NCBI GenBank assembly: GCA_016125005.1
Contig: WGMQ01000064.1
Location: 1 to 57,001, forward strand
Source: a bacterium
Lineage (GTDB): Bacteria > Sumerlaeota > Sumerlaeia > SLMS01
Direction of reading: 5' to 3'
Length of the DNA: 57,001 bases
The position numbers and the translations under genes are program-made. Position 1 is the stretch's first letter; every line of letters starts with the position of its first letter. The notes beneath the pieces are model-generated. The model worked only from the letters and a program-made list of their open reading frames with translations, was not told where the DNA came from and ran no database searches. Positions 10,601 through 18,291 of this stretch are shown here, one piece after another.

Positions 10601-10693
10601 GCGCGGGATGCCTGGATCGCCTACGTCGCCCCCGGTCCGCCCAGCCTCGAAGTCCGACTGCTGGCGGCGCAGATTCGCGCGGAACTGGACTAG
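7604..10693 (+). CDS. Fused membrane transporter-like / spermidine-synthase-like protein
   Basis: 1029 aa. The N-terminal half (about 10-490) is a polytopic membrane region of MFS-like type that opens 'FLSGVAGLVYQVVWAKYLALHVG', the signature of the 'fused MFS/spermidine synthase' family. About 530-760 is a Rossmann methyltransferase/aminopropyltransferase fold with 'RVLIIGLGSGATVGAVL', 'DFVEISRDIIDVSP' and 'YDVIISEPTNPWISGVAG'. The last ~250 residues are helical and TPR-like. The substrate of this family is not established. The ATG at 7604 has AAGGAG 8 nt upstream. It is divergent from purA. Confidence 0.85.
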   Translation: MGDVSPARGPYYWGHLSLIYLCFFLSGVAGLVYQVVWAKYLALHVGSTGMSHLIVLSTFMGGLALGSFLLGRLVDRVKAPVMLFVGLELGIALFAGVLLEPLLELSRWSFVSLARSSGVQASSLWLVVGKVAACVTVLLIPTILMGGTLPAMSRHVVQSLSGVGPQISWLYFVNSLGAVVGCLLAGFYLISAVGLQLSVMTAAVLNVTAALMAVVGARLARESRASALPADTEDREESDAGVSARTFSLVILGCAGLSGAVSMMYEVAWIRLLTLVLGSSTYSFSLMLAAFILGLSIGGALLSLKKTRRGYTVIFGACEIAVGLTILLSIPFYVRLPYWFNQVASSLAREPETFGIYQGAQFLMCALVMLVPTILQGVTFPAATKLLANSVSGLGGRVGLVLAVNTVGTVLGTLFAGLVGLPLLGIQGTLELAILTNCALGAVILMVAAPGHWKSRTMIAAAVACVVVGGWYALSRDVWNREVMLSASYRARERWDSFRQLELSVSHRETVFYRDGLDATVAVQDEPDQFGTDRMLVINGKVDASTSVAGDLLTQKMLSHLPLLTHPNPKRVLIIGLGSGATVGAVLPYKEVEKIDFVEISRDIIDVSPMFESVNGRYWEDPRVTAYCEDAKTFLQLQDEPYDVIISEPTNPWISGVAGVFSTEFYEECSRRLAPGGLFVQWIQTYEMEDHVVYSMIETMTGTFPCYTAWNPLRTDTIFMASHEPYGPNFPRMEERIARETVQRSLTFVDIKDLVPILAMQMADRAKSPGHVPWTGITHSDYHPYLDYQAPRGFFIGRNAAGISFLDDRSRSPARANLWLAALLKERPATAHELRTCAMHAQRYGSLFPGAAQMWSRAWAEQFPEDGDAQRTWMLLAPASQDTMTKAAPGDMLLSFELARIQRLGTALRQQASVLKAPDYTGLQEAIDRVMAAFPSAPEADVLRYWRGVILHDQGEYAAAAAELAASAESLRSRRSVTQMQQAGLELVRCHLALDGPTAARDAWIAYVAPGPPSLEVRLLAAQIRAELD

Positions 10694-10706
10694 CCCGGAA
10701 ATGCAA

Positions 10707-10735
10707 CGCCCCCCGGAGGGTGAGTCCGGGGGGCG
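10707..10735. terminator. Strong GC hairpin between convergent genes
   Basis: An 11-bp stem (10707-10717 pairing with 10725-10735) around a 7-nt loop lies 14 nt past the stop of the membrane/spermidine-synthase gene. No U-tract follows on either strand, so it may be a weak or factor-assisted terminator or an mRNA-end stabiliser. Confidence 0.5.
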
Positions 10736-10839
10736 CTGCCGCCGTGAAGTGAGGGGAATGGTATGGTGCTTGGTTGGGTGCTGTGGGAAGCGACTTCGCT
10801 CATCTTGTCCAACGATGAGGAGCGTCGGTTCCTTCGGTG

Positions 10840-11634
10840 TTACTCGGCCAGTTTTTCCTTCTTCTTGGCCTCGATGCGCTTGAGGATGGCTTCCTGGGCG
10901 GGCTCGGGGATGTCGCGCTCCTCAAGGAGTTCCTTCACATCGTCGATGCTGCCGCCGTTCTTCATGATCTCGCGGACTTCTTCACGGAGCCCCTTCAGCT
11001 CCTCGAGGCGCTCACGACCGGCCCCGGGGGCGTTCTTCTTGAGCTGGGCCTCCTGCTCCTCGGTGAGGATCGTCTTCACCGTCACCGCGTGGCCGAGGAT
11101 CAGATGAGCCTTGGCGTTGAGGGCAGTCGTGACCGCATCCAGCTTCGCATTCGCCGTGGTCAGGTCCGGGTTGTCCTTCTTCAACTCTTCCTTCAGCGCG
11201 TCGGCGGCTTCGCGCACTTCGCCGTCGGTCTCGTCCATCGACTTGCGCATGAGGTCGTGGGATTCCTCGAGGGCGGCGATCTGCTCGTCGGTCAGGTTCA
11301 AGTCCTCCGTCAGGCGTTCGTTCTCCCAGAAGGGGAACATGGCGCGGGCGGCCATTTCGAGTCCGGGGACTCCGCCGGGACCGCCAGGGCCCCCCGGTCC
11401 GCCGGGACCACGACGACCTTCCGGACCACCGAAGCCCATCTCGGGGGGACCGTCGGGGCGGCCAGGGCCGCGGCGGTGTTCGCCGCGCTCGGAGGTTTCG
11501 CTCTTTTCGTCGGCCTTCCAACCGGCTTCAGCGCGGCGCTCACCACGGGGGGCGGCAAGGATCGGGAGGACGAGGGCACCAGCGAGGAAGGCGGCTGCGA
11601 TGGAGGCTGTGTAGGTGAGGCGATTGGTCTTCAT
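10840..11634 (-). CDS. Periplasmic LTXXQ (Spy/CpxP-like) protein with collagen-like repeat
   Basis: 264 aa. The signal peptide is about 1-28 (ending PILAAP). A low-complexity basic region follows, containing seven consecutive Gly-X-Y triplets (residues 70-90), then an all-helical, charged domain with two LTXXQ-type motifs ('LNLTDEQIAAL' near 112 and 'ILTEEQEAQL' near 196). Spy/CpxP proteins are periplasmic chaperones or metal-stress sensors. The role here is inferred from the motifs. GGAG lies 8 nt before the ATG at 11634. It is monocistronic and converges on the upstream membrane-protein gene. Confidence 0.75.
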   Translation of the reverse strand: MKTNRLTYTASIAAAFLAGALVLPILAAPRGERRAEAGWKADEKSETSERGEHRRGPGRPDGPPEMGFGGPEGRRGPGGPGGPGGPGGVPGLEMAARAMFPFWENERLTEDLNLTDEQIAALEESHDLMRKSMDETDGEVREAADALKEELKKDNPDLTTANAKLDAVTTALNAKAHLILGHAVTVKTILTEEQEAQLKKNAPGAGRERLEELKGLREEVREIMKNGGSIDDVKELLEERDIPEPAQEAILKRIEAKKKEKLAE

Positions 11635-11854
11635 GGTAAGTCTCCTTGGGTAGAGGTTCCAGCGCTCGGGGGGAACCGTCGCTTGTGACAGGAGATAAAG
11701 AAGGATTGGTGCCAGAGCACGGTGCTCAGCGTAAGTCACATTTAATCAGTAGTATGAAATGGAATGTGGCGCCGGGCTGCGCCATGCCTGTACGTTTAGG
11801 TACGTTCGGCGCGTACAAACCCGCGTATCGGGTACGGCGACGGCGGGGGAACGG

Positions 11855-12631
11855 TCAGACTTCGGCGGCCAGACGGATCAGGCGAAGGATCTCGTCGCGG
11901 ATCGCGGGGTTGATCGTTTCCCGCGTTTCCAGAAAGGCGAGGATCGCGCGGGCCGATTCCGGCGTGCGATCATAGCCAAGGATGCAGGCGGCGAGGATCG
12001 CTTCGGCCTCGGGATAGCGCACCTCGAATCGCCGATCGATGTTGTAGGGATCCCGCCCCGGCGTGCTTCCGGCCGCGTCTGCCACGATCAGGTCGGCCAC
12101 GCGCCCCACCGCGTAGTTTTGCACAAAGAGCGATGCCGTCCACTTCTCTCCACGAAGGAACCGGCACAGCCCCACATAGAGGTTCGACAGCGCCTCGCCC
12201 ACCAACCACTCGCGACTGGAAGGCGCGGGAATCGTCGGCAGATGACGCGGCGTGCAAAGGCCCGGATCGAACTCCGGTCGCTGCCAAATCAGCTTTCCTC
12301 CCGGATGATGAGCGTCCGCCATCTCCGCCGGTTCGAAGACCGCATACTCGCAGAAGATACCGTCGGCAAAGAGCAGTTTGTGACCGTCGCGTGTGTTCTG
12401 AAACGCCCACGCCACCGGCGCCACCGCCTCCATCCAGTCGAGGCTTTGCAGATAGCCCGCCTTGGTTCCCTCCCGGACCACGACGAAGAAGTCCAAATCC
12501 GAGTACTCGTCCAGCCGGTGGCGTTCCGTCCCCGCCGACCCCAGGCCCAACAGCGCCAAGGCCGAGTCGCGCCCCTTGAGCGAATCAGCAATGGCCTCCA
12601 GCCGCGCCAACAACCGTTCCGTTTTCGACAT
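11855..12631 (-). CDS. Nucleotidyltransferase-domain protein (aminoglycoside-adenylyltransferase-like)
   Basis: 258 aa. 'LLGLGSAGTERHRLDEYSDLDFFVVV' (about 27-52) is the Pol-beta nucleotidyltransferase motif hG[GS]..[D/E]h[D/E]h with S-D-L-D as the metal-binding acids. A third acidic position is in 'FCEYAVFEPAE'. The remainder is helical, as in AadA/LinB-type small-molecule adenylyltransferases. The substrate cannot be told from sequence, and resistance should not be assumed. GGGGAG precedes the ATG. Confidence 0.7.
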   Translation of the reverse strand: MSKTERLLARLEAIADSLKGRDSALALLGLGSAGTERHRLDEYSDLDFFVVVREGTKAGYLQSLDWMEAVAPVAWAFQNTRDGHKLLFADGIFCEYAVFEPAEMADAHHPGGKLIWQRPEFDPGLCTPRHLPTIPAPSSREWLVGEALSNLYVGLCRFLRGEKWTASLFVQNYAVGRVADLIVADAAGSTPGRDPYNIDRRFEVRYPEAEAILAACILGYDRTPESARAILAFLETRETINPAIRDEILRLIRLAAEV

Positions 12632-12832
12632 GGTTCGTCTCCCCTAGACACCTGGACTATCTTCAGGCTGTCCGACTGGATCGAGGGGGGCGAGCGGATT
12701 TGTGCCGCACCGCGCATGCTGGTTCCCGGGTCTCCGGCGGCAAAGAGCTTTGCACCACTCGTTCCTGTTGCCTTGGGCCGCGGGGTCCGGCCTTGATTTT
12801 GCCTCATTTTGCATCAGGAGACGTTCCGAGGC

Positions 12833-13408
12833 ATGGCAATCCTCCCCATCCGAATCTACGGCGACCCGGTCCTGCGCGAGAAGGGTCGGGAGCTGACCCA
12901 GTCCCAGGTCGACGATGCGCTGCGCCAGTTCGCCCTCGACATGGGCGAGACCATGTACGCCAACAGTGGCATCGGTCTGGCGGCGAATCAGGTCGGGGAT
13001 CTACGGCGCATCTTCGTGGTGGACGTGGACCAGGTCTCTGGCGAACGGCGCCGCGGCAAGCGACCCAAGGACGAATCGCGTCGCCTCCTGCGCGTGTACC
13101 TCAACCCGGAAGTCATTGAAAGCTCGGACGAGGACGACACTTACGACGAAGGATGTCTCTCCATCCCCGAGCTGGAAGCCCCGGTCTTTCGCCCCATTCG
13201 GATCAAGGTTCGTTACCGCACGCTCGACTGGCACCTGCATGAGGAGTGGCTCGACGGACTCCACGCGCGCGTGTTCCAGCACGAACTCGATCACCTCGAT
13301 GGCACCATGTTCATCGACCACCTGGCCCCCGAAGCCCGCCTGAAACTGGCTGGGGCCCTGAATCGCATCAAGAAGCGTCATGACGACGCGCTGCAACCCT
13401 CGTCCTGA
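12833..13408 (+). CDS. def: Peptide deformylase
   Basis: 191 aa. It removes the formyl group from nascent N-termini, with Fe2+/Zn2+ bound by one Cys and two His. All three motifs are intact: GIGLAANQ (47-54), EGCLS (106-110) and QHELDH (149-154). A lysine/arginine-rich insert of about 13 residues (near 71-84) between motifs 1 and 2 is longer than in E. coli Def. The ATG at 12833 is preferred because the protein then begins MAILPIRIYGDPVL as in the family. An in-frame TTG at 12809 is possible. It is followed by a small membrane gene and ruvA on the same strand. Confidence 0.96.
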   Translation: MAILPIRIYGDPVLREKGRELTQSQVDDALRQFALDMGETMYANSGIGLAANQVGDLRRIFVVDVDQVSGERRRGKRPKDESRRLLRVYLNPEVIESSDEDDTYDEGCLSIPELEAPVFRPIRIKVRYRTLDWHLHEEWLDGLHARVFQHELDHLDGTMFIDHLAPEARLKLAGALNRIKKRHDDALQPSS

Positions 13409-13425
13409 AAGAAGGATTTCATTCG

Positions 13426-13632
13426 ATGACACGGGAAAAAATCGGTCGGCTTCTACTCGTTTCCGGACTGGTTTCCTGGGTGACGTTGATGGCCATCATC
13501 GTCATCAGGAACATCCAGACCCAGGCCAAGCCGACCTTGGCCTTTAGCCTGGTAACGATCGGCTGCTGGGCGGTCTTCTTCGTCGGCAAGTCGTTGCTAA
13601 AGACCCGCGATTCGCACGTCCACGATGCTTGA
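13426..13632 (+). CDS. Small two-helix membrane protein
   Basis: 68 aa with two predicted transmembrane segments (about 9-26 and 38-56) and a short charged tail. It lies between def and ruvA, and its stop overlaps the ruvA start by 8 nt, which suggests translational coupling. AAGGA precedes the ATG. I recognise no family. Confidence 0.6.
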   Translation: MTREKIGRLLLVSGLVSWVTLMAIIVIRNIQTQAKPTLAFSLVTIGCWAVFFVGKSLLKTRDSHVHDA

Positions 13633-14233
13633 TGCGATCTCCGGTATCCTGCTCAGGTCCGACGAGGACTGGGCCGTGGTCGACGTGAACGGACTCCAGT
13701 TCCGCGCCGAGATCCCCGCCTCGACTGCCCGCCAGCTTCCGGCGCCGGGACAGAAGGCGACGCTGCTCACGCGCCTCTCGCTCAACACCAACGAAGGCAC
13801 CTTCCAGCTCTTCGGCTTCGCGACGGAGATGGAGCGCGACTGCTTCGACATCTTCACGACCATCACGGGAATCGGCCCTCGCAAGGGACTGATGATCCTC
13901 TCGCAGATCGAGATCCCCCCCTTCGCCAAGGCGATCATCACGAACGACATCAAGTACCTCTCGAAGATCAAGGGGGTCGGCACGAAGACCGCCGAGCGCA
14001 TGGTGCTGGAACTACGGGAGAAGATGGTTCCCTACTCGCAGCAGGCCCCATCGGGTGCAACGGGGGCGGTGACGCTCCCCGGCGGCGACAACGTGCGCGA
14101 TGCGGTGGAGGCACTCATGGTGCTCGGCTGCCGCCCGGCCGTGGCCGAAAAGGCCGTTGGCGAAGCGGTGAAGGAACTGGGTGAATCGGCGGGGACCGAA
14201 GCCCTGATCCGCGTGGCGCTGAAACACCGCTGA
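13625..14233 (+). CDS. ruvA: Holliday junction branch migration protein RuvA
   Basis: 202 aa. RuvA binds four-way junctions and recruits the RuvB motor. The OB-fold domain ('MLDAISGILL', 'TRLSLNTNEGTFQLFGF') is followed by two helix-hairpin-helix motifs ('ITGIGPRKGLMIL', 'IKGVGTKTAERMVLELREK') and, after a flexible linker (about 140-155), the C-terminal RuvB-binding domain ('DAVEALMVLGCRPAVAEKAV'). No ruvB or ruvC is adjacent. The start overlaps the preceding small membrane gene. Confidence 0.97.
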   Translation: MLDAISGILLRSDEDWAVVDVNGLQFRAEIPASTARQLPAPGQKATLLTRLSLNTNEGTFQLFGFATEMERDCFDIFTTITGIGPRKGLMILSQIEIPPFAKAIITNDIKYLSKIKGVGTKTAERMVLELREKMVPYSQQAPSGATGAVTLPGGDNVRDAVEALMVLGCRPAVAEKAVGEAVKELGESAGTEALIRVALKHR

Positions 14234-14251
14234 CAAGACGTCAAAATGAAA

Positions 14252-14293
14252 GAAAGCCGGGAACGTCGCCCGGAGGCGGCGCTCCCGGCTTTC
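14252..14293 (+). terminator. Hairpin terminator after ruvA
   Basis: An 11-bp outer stem (GAAAGCCGGGA with TCCCGGCTTTC) encloses a second GC hairpin, 19 nt past the ruvA stop. Only a short T-run lies in the right arm. Confidence 0.7.
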
Positions 14294-14645
14294 CGCCAGG
14301 GAGATAGGATGGTGCGTGGGTAAAGCGACGACGCAGACTGCTCCGCCGTCGCGGCTGACGGTTCAAATCGCTGAAAAGAGAACCGGAGGGACAGGGGCGG
14401 TCAAGGGGGGAGGTGGACCGACCTTCTACGTTCTGACTCCGCCGCAATCTCCACCGCACAAATGAGTCAGCCATCGCACCCGGAGGGCGGCCCTGTTGCT
14501 AGTAGCCCGGTCGCAAGGCCTTGGCTAATGGAAATAGGTGCGCCCTTCGGGCGATTCAATGCGACGGCATGCTTTTCAAGCCCTACACGGCATTTCCCCC
14601 TCGCTCATCGCCTGAGCCCAGAGGAAGTGCCCCTTGAGGTGTGCT
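14294..14645. other. Intergenic stretch without a supported gene
   Basis: About 350 nt between ruvA and the 5'-nucleotidase gene. An open frame starting at 14462 has no ribosome site and a low-complexity product, so I do not call it. The piece at about 14480-14580 holds short GC hairpins (GCGCCC TTC GGGCG near 14540) and the look of a dispersed intergenic repeat, but no second copy is in this window. Confidence 0.4.
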
Positions 14646-15581
14646 TCACCCCATCCCGTCCATCAACACCGGGCGTGACATGACGAGTTCCTTGGCGCCT
14701 CGACCGTAGAGGTCGAACTGGAGGAATCCCATGTGGGTTCCTGCCCAGCCGGTCTGCGCGACGTAGCCCATGCGGTTGTCGCCGCCGCGGTAGAACCCTT
14801 CCGGGCGGTCGAGCAGGTAGTGGTTGTGTCCGCCGAGCACTAGGTCGATTTCCGGCACTTCACGGATCAGGTCACGGTCGCCGGGTTCGCCGTTGGTGGC
14901 CTCGGTGCGCGACAGGATGTTGATGTGGGACAGGGCGATGATGAAGTCGCACTTCTCGTCGTTGCGCAGCATCTTGGCGACGCGGCTTGCATTGGCGATG
15001 GGGTCGTTGTAGCGGACATCCCCGACAAGGCGGGCGGACACGAGGCCGTCCAGCTTGATCCCAAGGCCCAGCAGGCCGATGCGAAGTCCGTCGCGGTCGA
15101 GCACCAGTGACTCGCGCGTCAGCCCCTTCATGCTCGTGTTGGTGAAGTCATAGTTGCAGTTCAGCAGCGGAAACGCGGCGTGCTTCTTCACGACCTCGGC
15201 CAGCTTGTCGACGCCCGAATCGAACTCGTGATTGCCGATGGTACCCGCGTCGTAGCCCTGGGCGCTCATGGCCCGCAGCTCGGCCTCGCCTCCGAAGATG
15301 TTGTAGTACGGTGTCCCCTGGAACATGTCGCCCGCGTCGAGCAGCAGCACGTTGCGGTGCTTCATGCGGGCGAGCTTGATGAAGGAGGATCGGGCCTCCA
15401 CCCCGCCGAAGCCCGCGTACTTGCCGGAGGTCGGCGGTTCGAGGTGCGAGTGGACATCGTTGGTATGCAGGATCGTGAGGCGCTGGGCGCTGCTGGGCAC
15501 GAAGGCGCTGGCCGCGGAGGGAAGCGCGGCGGTGGCGGCAAGGGCGACGCCTGCCTTCAGGAATTGTCGGCGATTTACCAT
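14646..15581 (-). CDS. 5'-nucleotidase/2',3'-cyclic phosphodiesterase, metallophosphatase half, Tat-exported
   Basis: 311 aa. The twin-arginine signal 'NRRQFLKAG' (3-11) leads into the UshA/CpdB-type calcineurin-like domain: 'LHTNDVHSHLEP' (metal site), 'LLDAGDMFQGTPYY', 'GNHEFD', 'ALSHI' and 'LGGHNHYLL'. All metal ligands look present. It stops after the phosphatase domain, and the substrate-binding C-terminal domain is the product of the gene just upstream in the operon. The start overlaps that gene's stop (ATGGTAA), so translation is probably coupled. It should act in the periplasm on nucleotides. Confidence 0.88.
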   Translation of the reverse strand: MVNRRQFLKAGVALAATAALPSAASAFVPSSAQRLTILHTNDVHSHLEPPTSGKYAGFGGVEARSSFIKLARMKHRNVLLLDAGDMFQGTPYYNIFGGEAELRAMSAQGYDAGTIGNHEFDSGVDKLAEVVKKHAAFPLLNCNYDFTNTSMKGLTRESLVLDRDGLRIGLLGLGIKLDGLVSARLVGDVRYNDPIANASRVAKMLRNDEKCDFIIALSHINILSRTEATNGEPGDRDLIREVPEIDLVLGGHNHYLLDRPEGFYRGGDNRMGYVAQTGWAGTHMGFLQFDLYGRGAKELVMSRPVLMDGMG

Positions 15582-16375
15582 GTCATCTCCTCCGTGCGAA
15601 GGCCGCCAAAGCGCTGGCGGGAGTAGTCGGTGGGGGCCTGCATGGCCTCGCCCCGGGCGGTCATGGCGCGAAGCTCATCCGCCACGGCCTCGCGAAGAAG
15701 CTGGCCGGTCTCCTGGTGGGGCATATCCTTGAACACCTCGAACCCACCGGCGCCGTTCGCCAGGAAGTCGACGGTGGCGAAACGATAGGTTCGGGTAGGA
15801 TCGGCCTCGCGACCGTCGATGAGGAAGCTCAGGAGCTTTCCCTCCGCATCAGCCTCCAGCGTGAAGCCGGAGATGGCGGTGCGCCCCTTCTGGGCAGCGA
15901 TGGCGCTCATGACGGACTGGAGCTTCTGCGCGTCCAGTTCGATCAGGACCAGCGTGTTCTCGAAGGGGAGGATCTGGGCGATGTCGTAGTAGGACACATC
16001 GCCCTCGGGAAGGTTCGCCCGAATCCCGCCCCCGTTGAGCATCAGCAAGTCGACAGGCTGGCCGGTGACGGTGCTCACGCGTCGGCGGGCCATGTCGGCG
16101 ATCAACGTGTTGAGGGGGCATTCGTAGCGCACGATGTTGAGGGCGGCGACGCTCCGGCCAATGGGCGTCTTCCAAAGATCGACCTGTGCCTTATAGGGCT
16201 CCAGGAACCGGCTCATGGCCGGGTCCTTTGGGAGCCCGCGCATGGGAAGTGTCTGGAATTCAGGAGGGGGCTGGATCGGCTCCAGCAGGTCGTCGCTTTG
16301 CGGTTTGGCAAAGCATCCCAGGCAGGCGAGAAGCGCCAGCGTGGGAGTGGCAAGACGAAGGATCAGACGGGTCAA
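15575..16375 (-). CDS. 5'-nucleotidase C-terminal-domain lipoprotein
   Basis: 266 aa. The signal ends in the lipobox LACLGC. The body matches the 5'-nucleotidase C-terminal domain: 'NTLIADMARRRV', 'LLMLNGGGIRANLPEGDVSYYDIAQILPFENTLVLIELDAQKL' region and 'TYRFATVDFLANGAGGFEVF'. In UshA this domain binds the nucleotide and follows the phosphatase domain in the same chain. Here it is separate, encoded first, and anchored to a membrane. The start is a TTG at 16375 that overlaps the moxR stop (TTGA), with GGAGG about 9 nt upstream. It is in an operon with the moxR upstream and the phosphatase half downstream. Confidence 0.85.
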   Translation of the reverse strand: MTRLILRLATPTLALLACLGCFAKPQSDDLLEPIQPPPEFQTLPMRGLPKDPAMSRFLEPYKAQVDLWKTPIGRSVAALNIVRYECPLNTLIADMARRRVSTVTGQPVDLLMLNGGGIRANLPEGDVSYYDIAQILPFENTLVLIELDAQKLQSVMSAIAAQKGRTAISGFTLEADAEGKLLSFLIDGREADPTRTYRFATVDFLANGAGGFEVFKDMPHQETGQLLREAVADELRAMTARGEAMQAPTDYSRQRFGGLRTEEMTW

Positions 16376-17352
16376 CTGGGCGGTGCCTCCTCGGAACGAA
16401 CAGTGAGCCTTGTCACAGGTACTTCGGTCCTGTCCAGCACTTCTTGAACAATCTGCTCCGATGTCACACCGCCGAGCCGCGCCTGGGGGCGGAGGATCAT
16501 GCGGTGGCACAAGACCGCCGGTGCGAGGCGCTTGACCGTGTCCGGCGTGACGAAGCGCTTCCCCATGACGAAGCTCCACGCCTGACAGAAGCGGTGCAGG
16601 GCGATGGAACCGCGCGGACCCGCCCCAAGGAGCACCTCCGTGTGCTCGCGGGTTGCCGCCACAATCCGCACCATATAGTCGAGCACGTTCGTTTCGACAG
16701 TGACTTCCCGAAGGCTTCCCGATGCCGCCGCGATGTCTTCCAGCGAGGCCACCGGCTCGATCGAATCGAGGGGATGCGCGAGTCGCTGTGACTCGACAAT
16801 GCGGCGCTCCTCCTCCCGCGTCGGATAGCCAAGCCGAAGGCGCACGAGGAAGCGATCCATCTGCGCCTCGGGGAGCTGATAGACGCCGTGCTGCTCGACG
16901 GGGTTTTGCGTCGCGATGACGAAGAAGGGACGGGGGAGTTCATGCGTCTCGCCATCGACCGATGCGGTGCGTTCCTCCATTGCTTCCAGGAGGGCGCTCT
17001 GGGTGCGCGGCGTGGCGCGGTTCAACTCGTCGCCCAGCAGGATGTTGGCGAACACGGGGCCGCGTCGGAACTCGAACTGACCGTCGCGCTGGTTATAGAT
17101 CGAGACCCCTGTGATGTCGCTCGGAAGCAGGTCCGGTGTGAACTGTATGCGACGGAATGTCCCCGAGACGGAACGACTGAGGGCACGCGCCAGCGACGTC
17201 TTGCCCGTGCCGGGCACGTCCTCTAGGAGCACATGGCCCCCGGCAAGAAAGGCCGCCACCAGCTCGACCAGCAGCACGCGCTTGCCGATGATGACGCGCT
17301 CCAGGTTATCGACGAGCCGAATCCCAAGTCCGTTGGCTTCCTGCATTGTCAT
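16372..17352 (-). CDS. MoxR-family AAA+ ATPase
   Basis: 326 aa. Walker A is 'EDVPGTGKTSLARAL', Walker B 'LLGDELNRATPRTQSALLEAMEE', sensor 1 'FFVIATQNPVEQHGVYQLPEAQMDRF', and the lid has 'LGAGPRGSIALHRFCQAWSFV'. MoxR ATPases act as chaperones in assembly of periplasmic or membrane proteins, usually with DUF58 and VWA partners. None is adjacent here; instead the gene is coupled to two 5'-nucleotidase halves. GAGGAG precedes the ATG at 17352. It is divergent from the TRL-like genes. Confidence 0.92.
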   Translation of the reverse strand: MTMQEANGLGIRLVDNLERVIIGKRVLLVELVAAFLAGGHVLLEDVPGTGKTSLARALSRSVSGTFRRIQFTPDLLPSDITGVSIYNQRDGQFEFRRGPVFANILLGDELNRATPRTQSALLEAMEERTASVDGETHELPRPFFVIATQNPVEQHGVYQLPEAQMDRFLVRLRLGYPTREEERRIVESQRLAHPLDSIEPVASLEDIAAASGSLREVTVETNVLDYMVRIVAATREHTEVLLGAGPRGSIALHRFCQAWSFVMGKRFVTPDTVKRLAPAVLCHRMILRPQARLGGVTSEQIVQEVLDRTEVPVTRLTVRSEEAPPS

Positions 17353-17457
17353 GCGCTGCTCCTCGCTTCCGCGGGCGGCACGGAAATCGCCCCTTCGGGA
17401 CAGGCCGCCACTTATGATGAAAGGCGCGACCCAAATCGCCTCAAGGAGTTTCCCCGT

Positions 17458-17778
17458 ATGTCCCGGAGCCTTCTGTCCATCCCCGCCCTGCTCGCCGTCG
17501 CGGCCCTGACCACCGCCTGCGTCTTTGCACCCGTCGTGCCGCCCCGCGGCATCCTCTTCACCAACCAAACGTCCCCCCTGTTTCCCGGCGGCCGCCCCGG
17601 TTCGAAGGAAGGACGTGCCTCGTCCTACAACATCCTCTTCCTTGCTGGCTGGGGGAACAGCGGCCTGGCCCGCGCCATGGAAAACGGCGAGATCACCGAG
17701 GTCCGCCACACCGACTATCAGATCGTCAACGTCCTGCTGATCTATCAGCGCTACACCACCATCGTTAAGGGAGAGTGA
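17458..17778 (+). CDS. TRL-like family lipoprotein, copy 1
   Basis: 106 aa. The lipobox-containing signal ends TTAC at about residue 20. The mature part has 'GILFTNQTSPLF', 'SSYNILFLAGWGNSGLARAMENGEITEVRHTDYQIVNVLLIYQRYTTIVKG'. This is the pattern of the TRL-like family of small exported proteins (function unknown), which carry 'G...I...A...GGI..V..vD' near the end. AGGAG lies about 9 nt before the ATG at 17458. It is followed after 2 nt by a paralogue. Confidence 0.7.
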   Translation: MSRSLLSIPALLAVAALTTACVFAPVVPPRGILFTNQTSPLFPGGRPGSKEGRASSYNILFLAGWGNSGLARAMENGEITEVRHTDYQIVNVLLIYQRYTTIVKGE

Positions 17779-17780
17779 CC

Positions 17781-18200
17781 ATGCTCACGATGCGCCCTTG
17801 GGCGCTCGGTCTGACGATGGCCGTCGCACTCCTCGGTAGCGGCTGCCAGTCGGCCCGCGTGGGAGTCGGCCAGCCGCGTGCCCTCATCTACAACAACGTC
17901 ACCGTCCCCTTCACGCTCAAGCGCAACCGCGGGCCTATGGAGGGCGAACCCATCCGCATCCCGTCCAACGCGGTTTCGGGCAAGAGCCGATTCTACTACA
18001 TCGGAATCCCTCTTTTCGGCGCGGGAATCCCCACCCCGGGACTCACCCCCGTGAGCGTCGGCTGGGGGGATGGGTCGCTCGAAACCGCCATGGCCGACGG
18101 CAAGATCAAGGAAGTGATCTATGGCGACGCGCAACACATCGAGGTGCTCGGCGTCTTCAACAAGGTCGTCATGACCGTGTACGGAGAGCCGGCGGAGTAG
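17781..18200 (+). CDS. TRL-like family lipoprotein, copy 2
   Basis: 139 aa. The lipobox is LLGSGC (about 17-22). The body has '[11 protein letters not shown]', '[44 protein letters not shown]', which aligns by eye with the preceding gene (N-terminal 'Y/FTNxTxPF', then 'GWGxGSLxxAMxxGxIxEV', then a final beta-strand 'YxxTxVxG'). The pair is probably a tandem duplication and an operon (2-nt gap, GGGAGAG before the ATG). Function is unknown. Confidence 0.7.
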   Translation: MLTMRPWALGLTMAVALLGSGCQSARVGVGQPRALIYNNVTVPFTLKRNRGPMEGEPIRIPSNAVSGKSRFYYIGIPLFGAGIPTPGLTPVSVGWGDGSLETAMADGKIKEVIYGDAQHIEVLGVFNKVVMTVYGEPAE

Positions 18201-18291
18201 GTTTCTCCGGGGCAATGAACTCCCGCTCTTGCGCCGCGCCGCGGGCGGGAGTTGCCTCGTTCCAGAGTTAATCCACGAACGAGGCTCCATC

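Noticed and set aside
11855..12631. Antibiotic-resistance gene
   Set aside because: Only the generic nucleotidyltransferase motif is visible; the substrate cannot be inferred and no mobile context is present.
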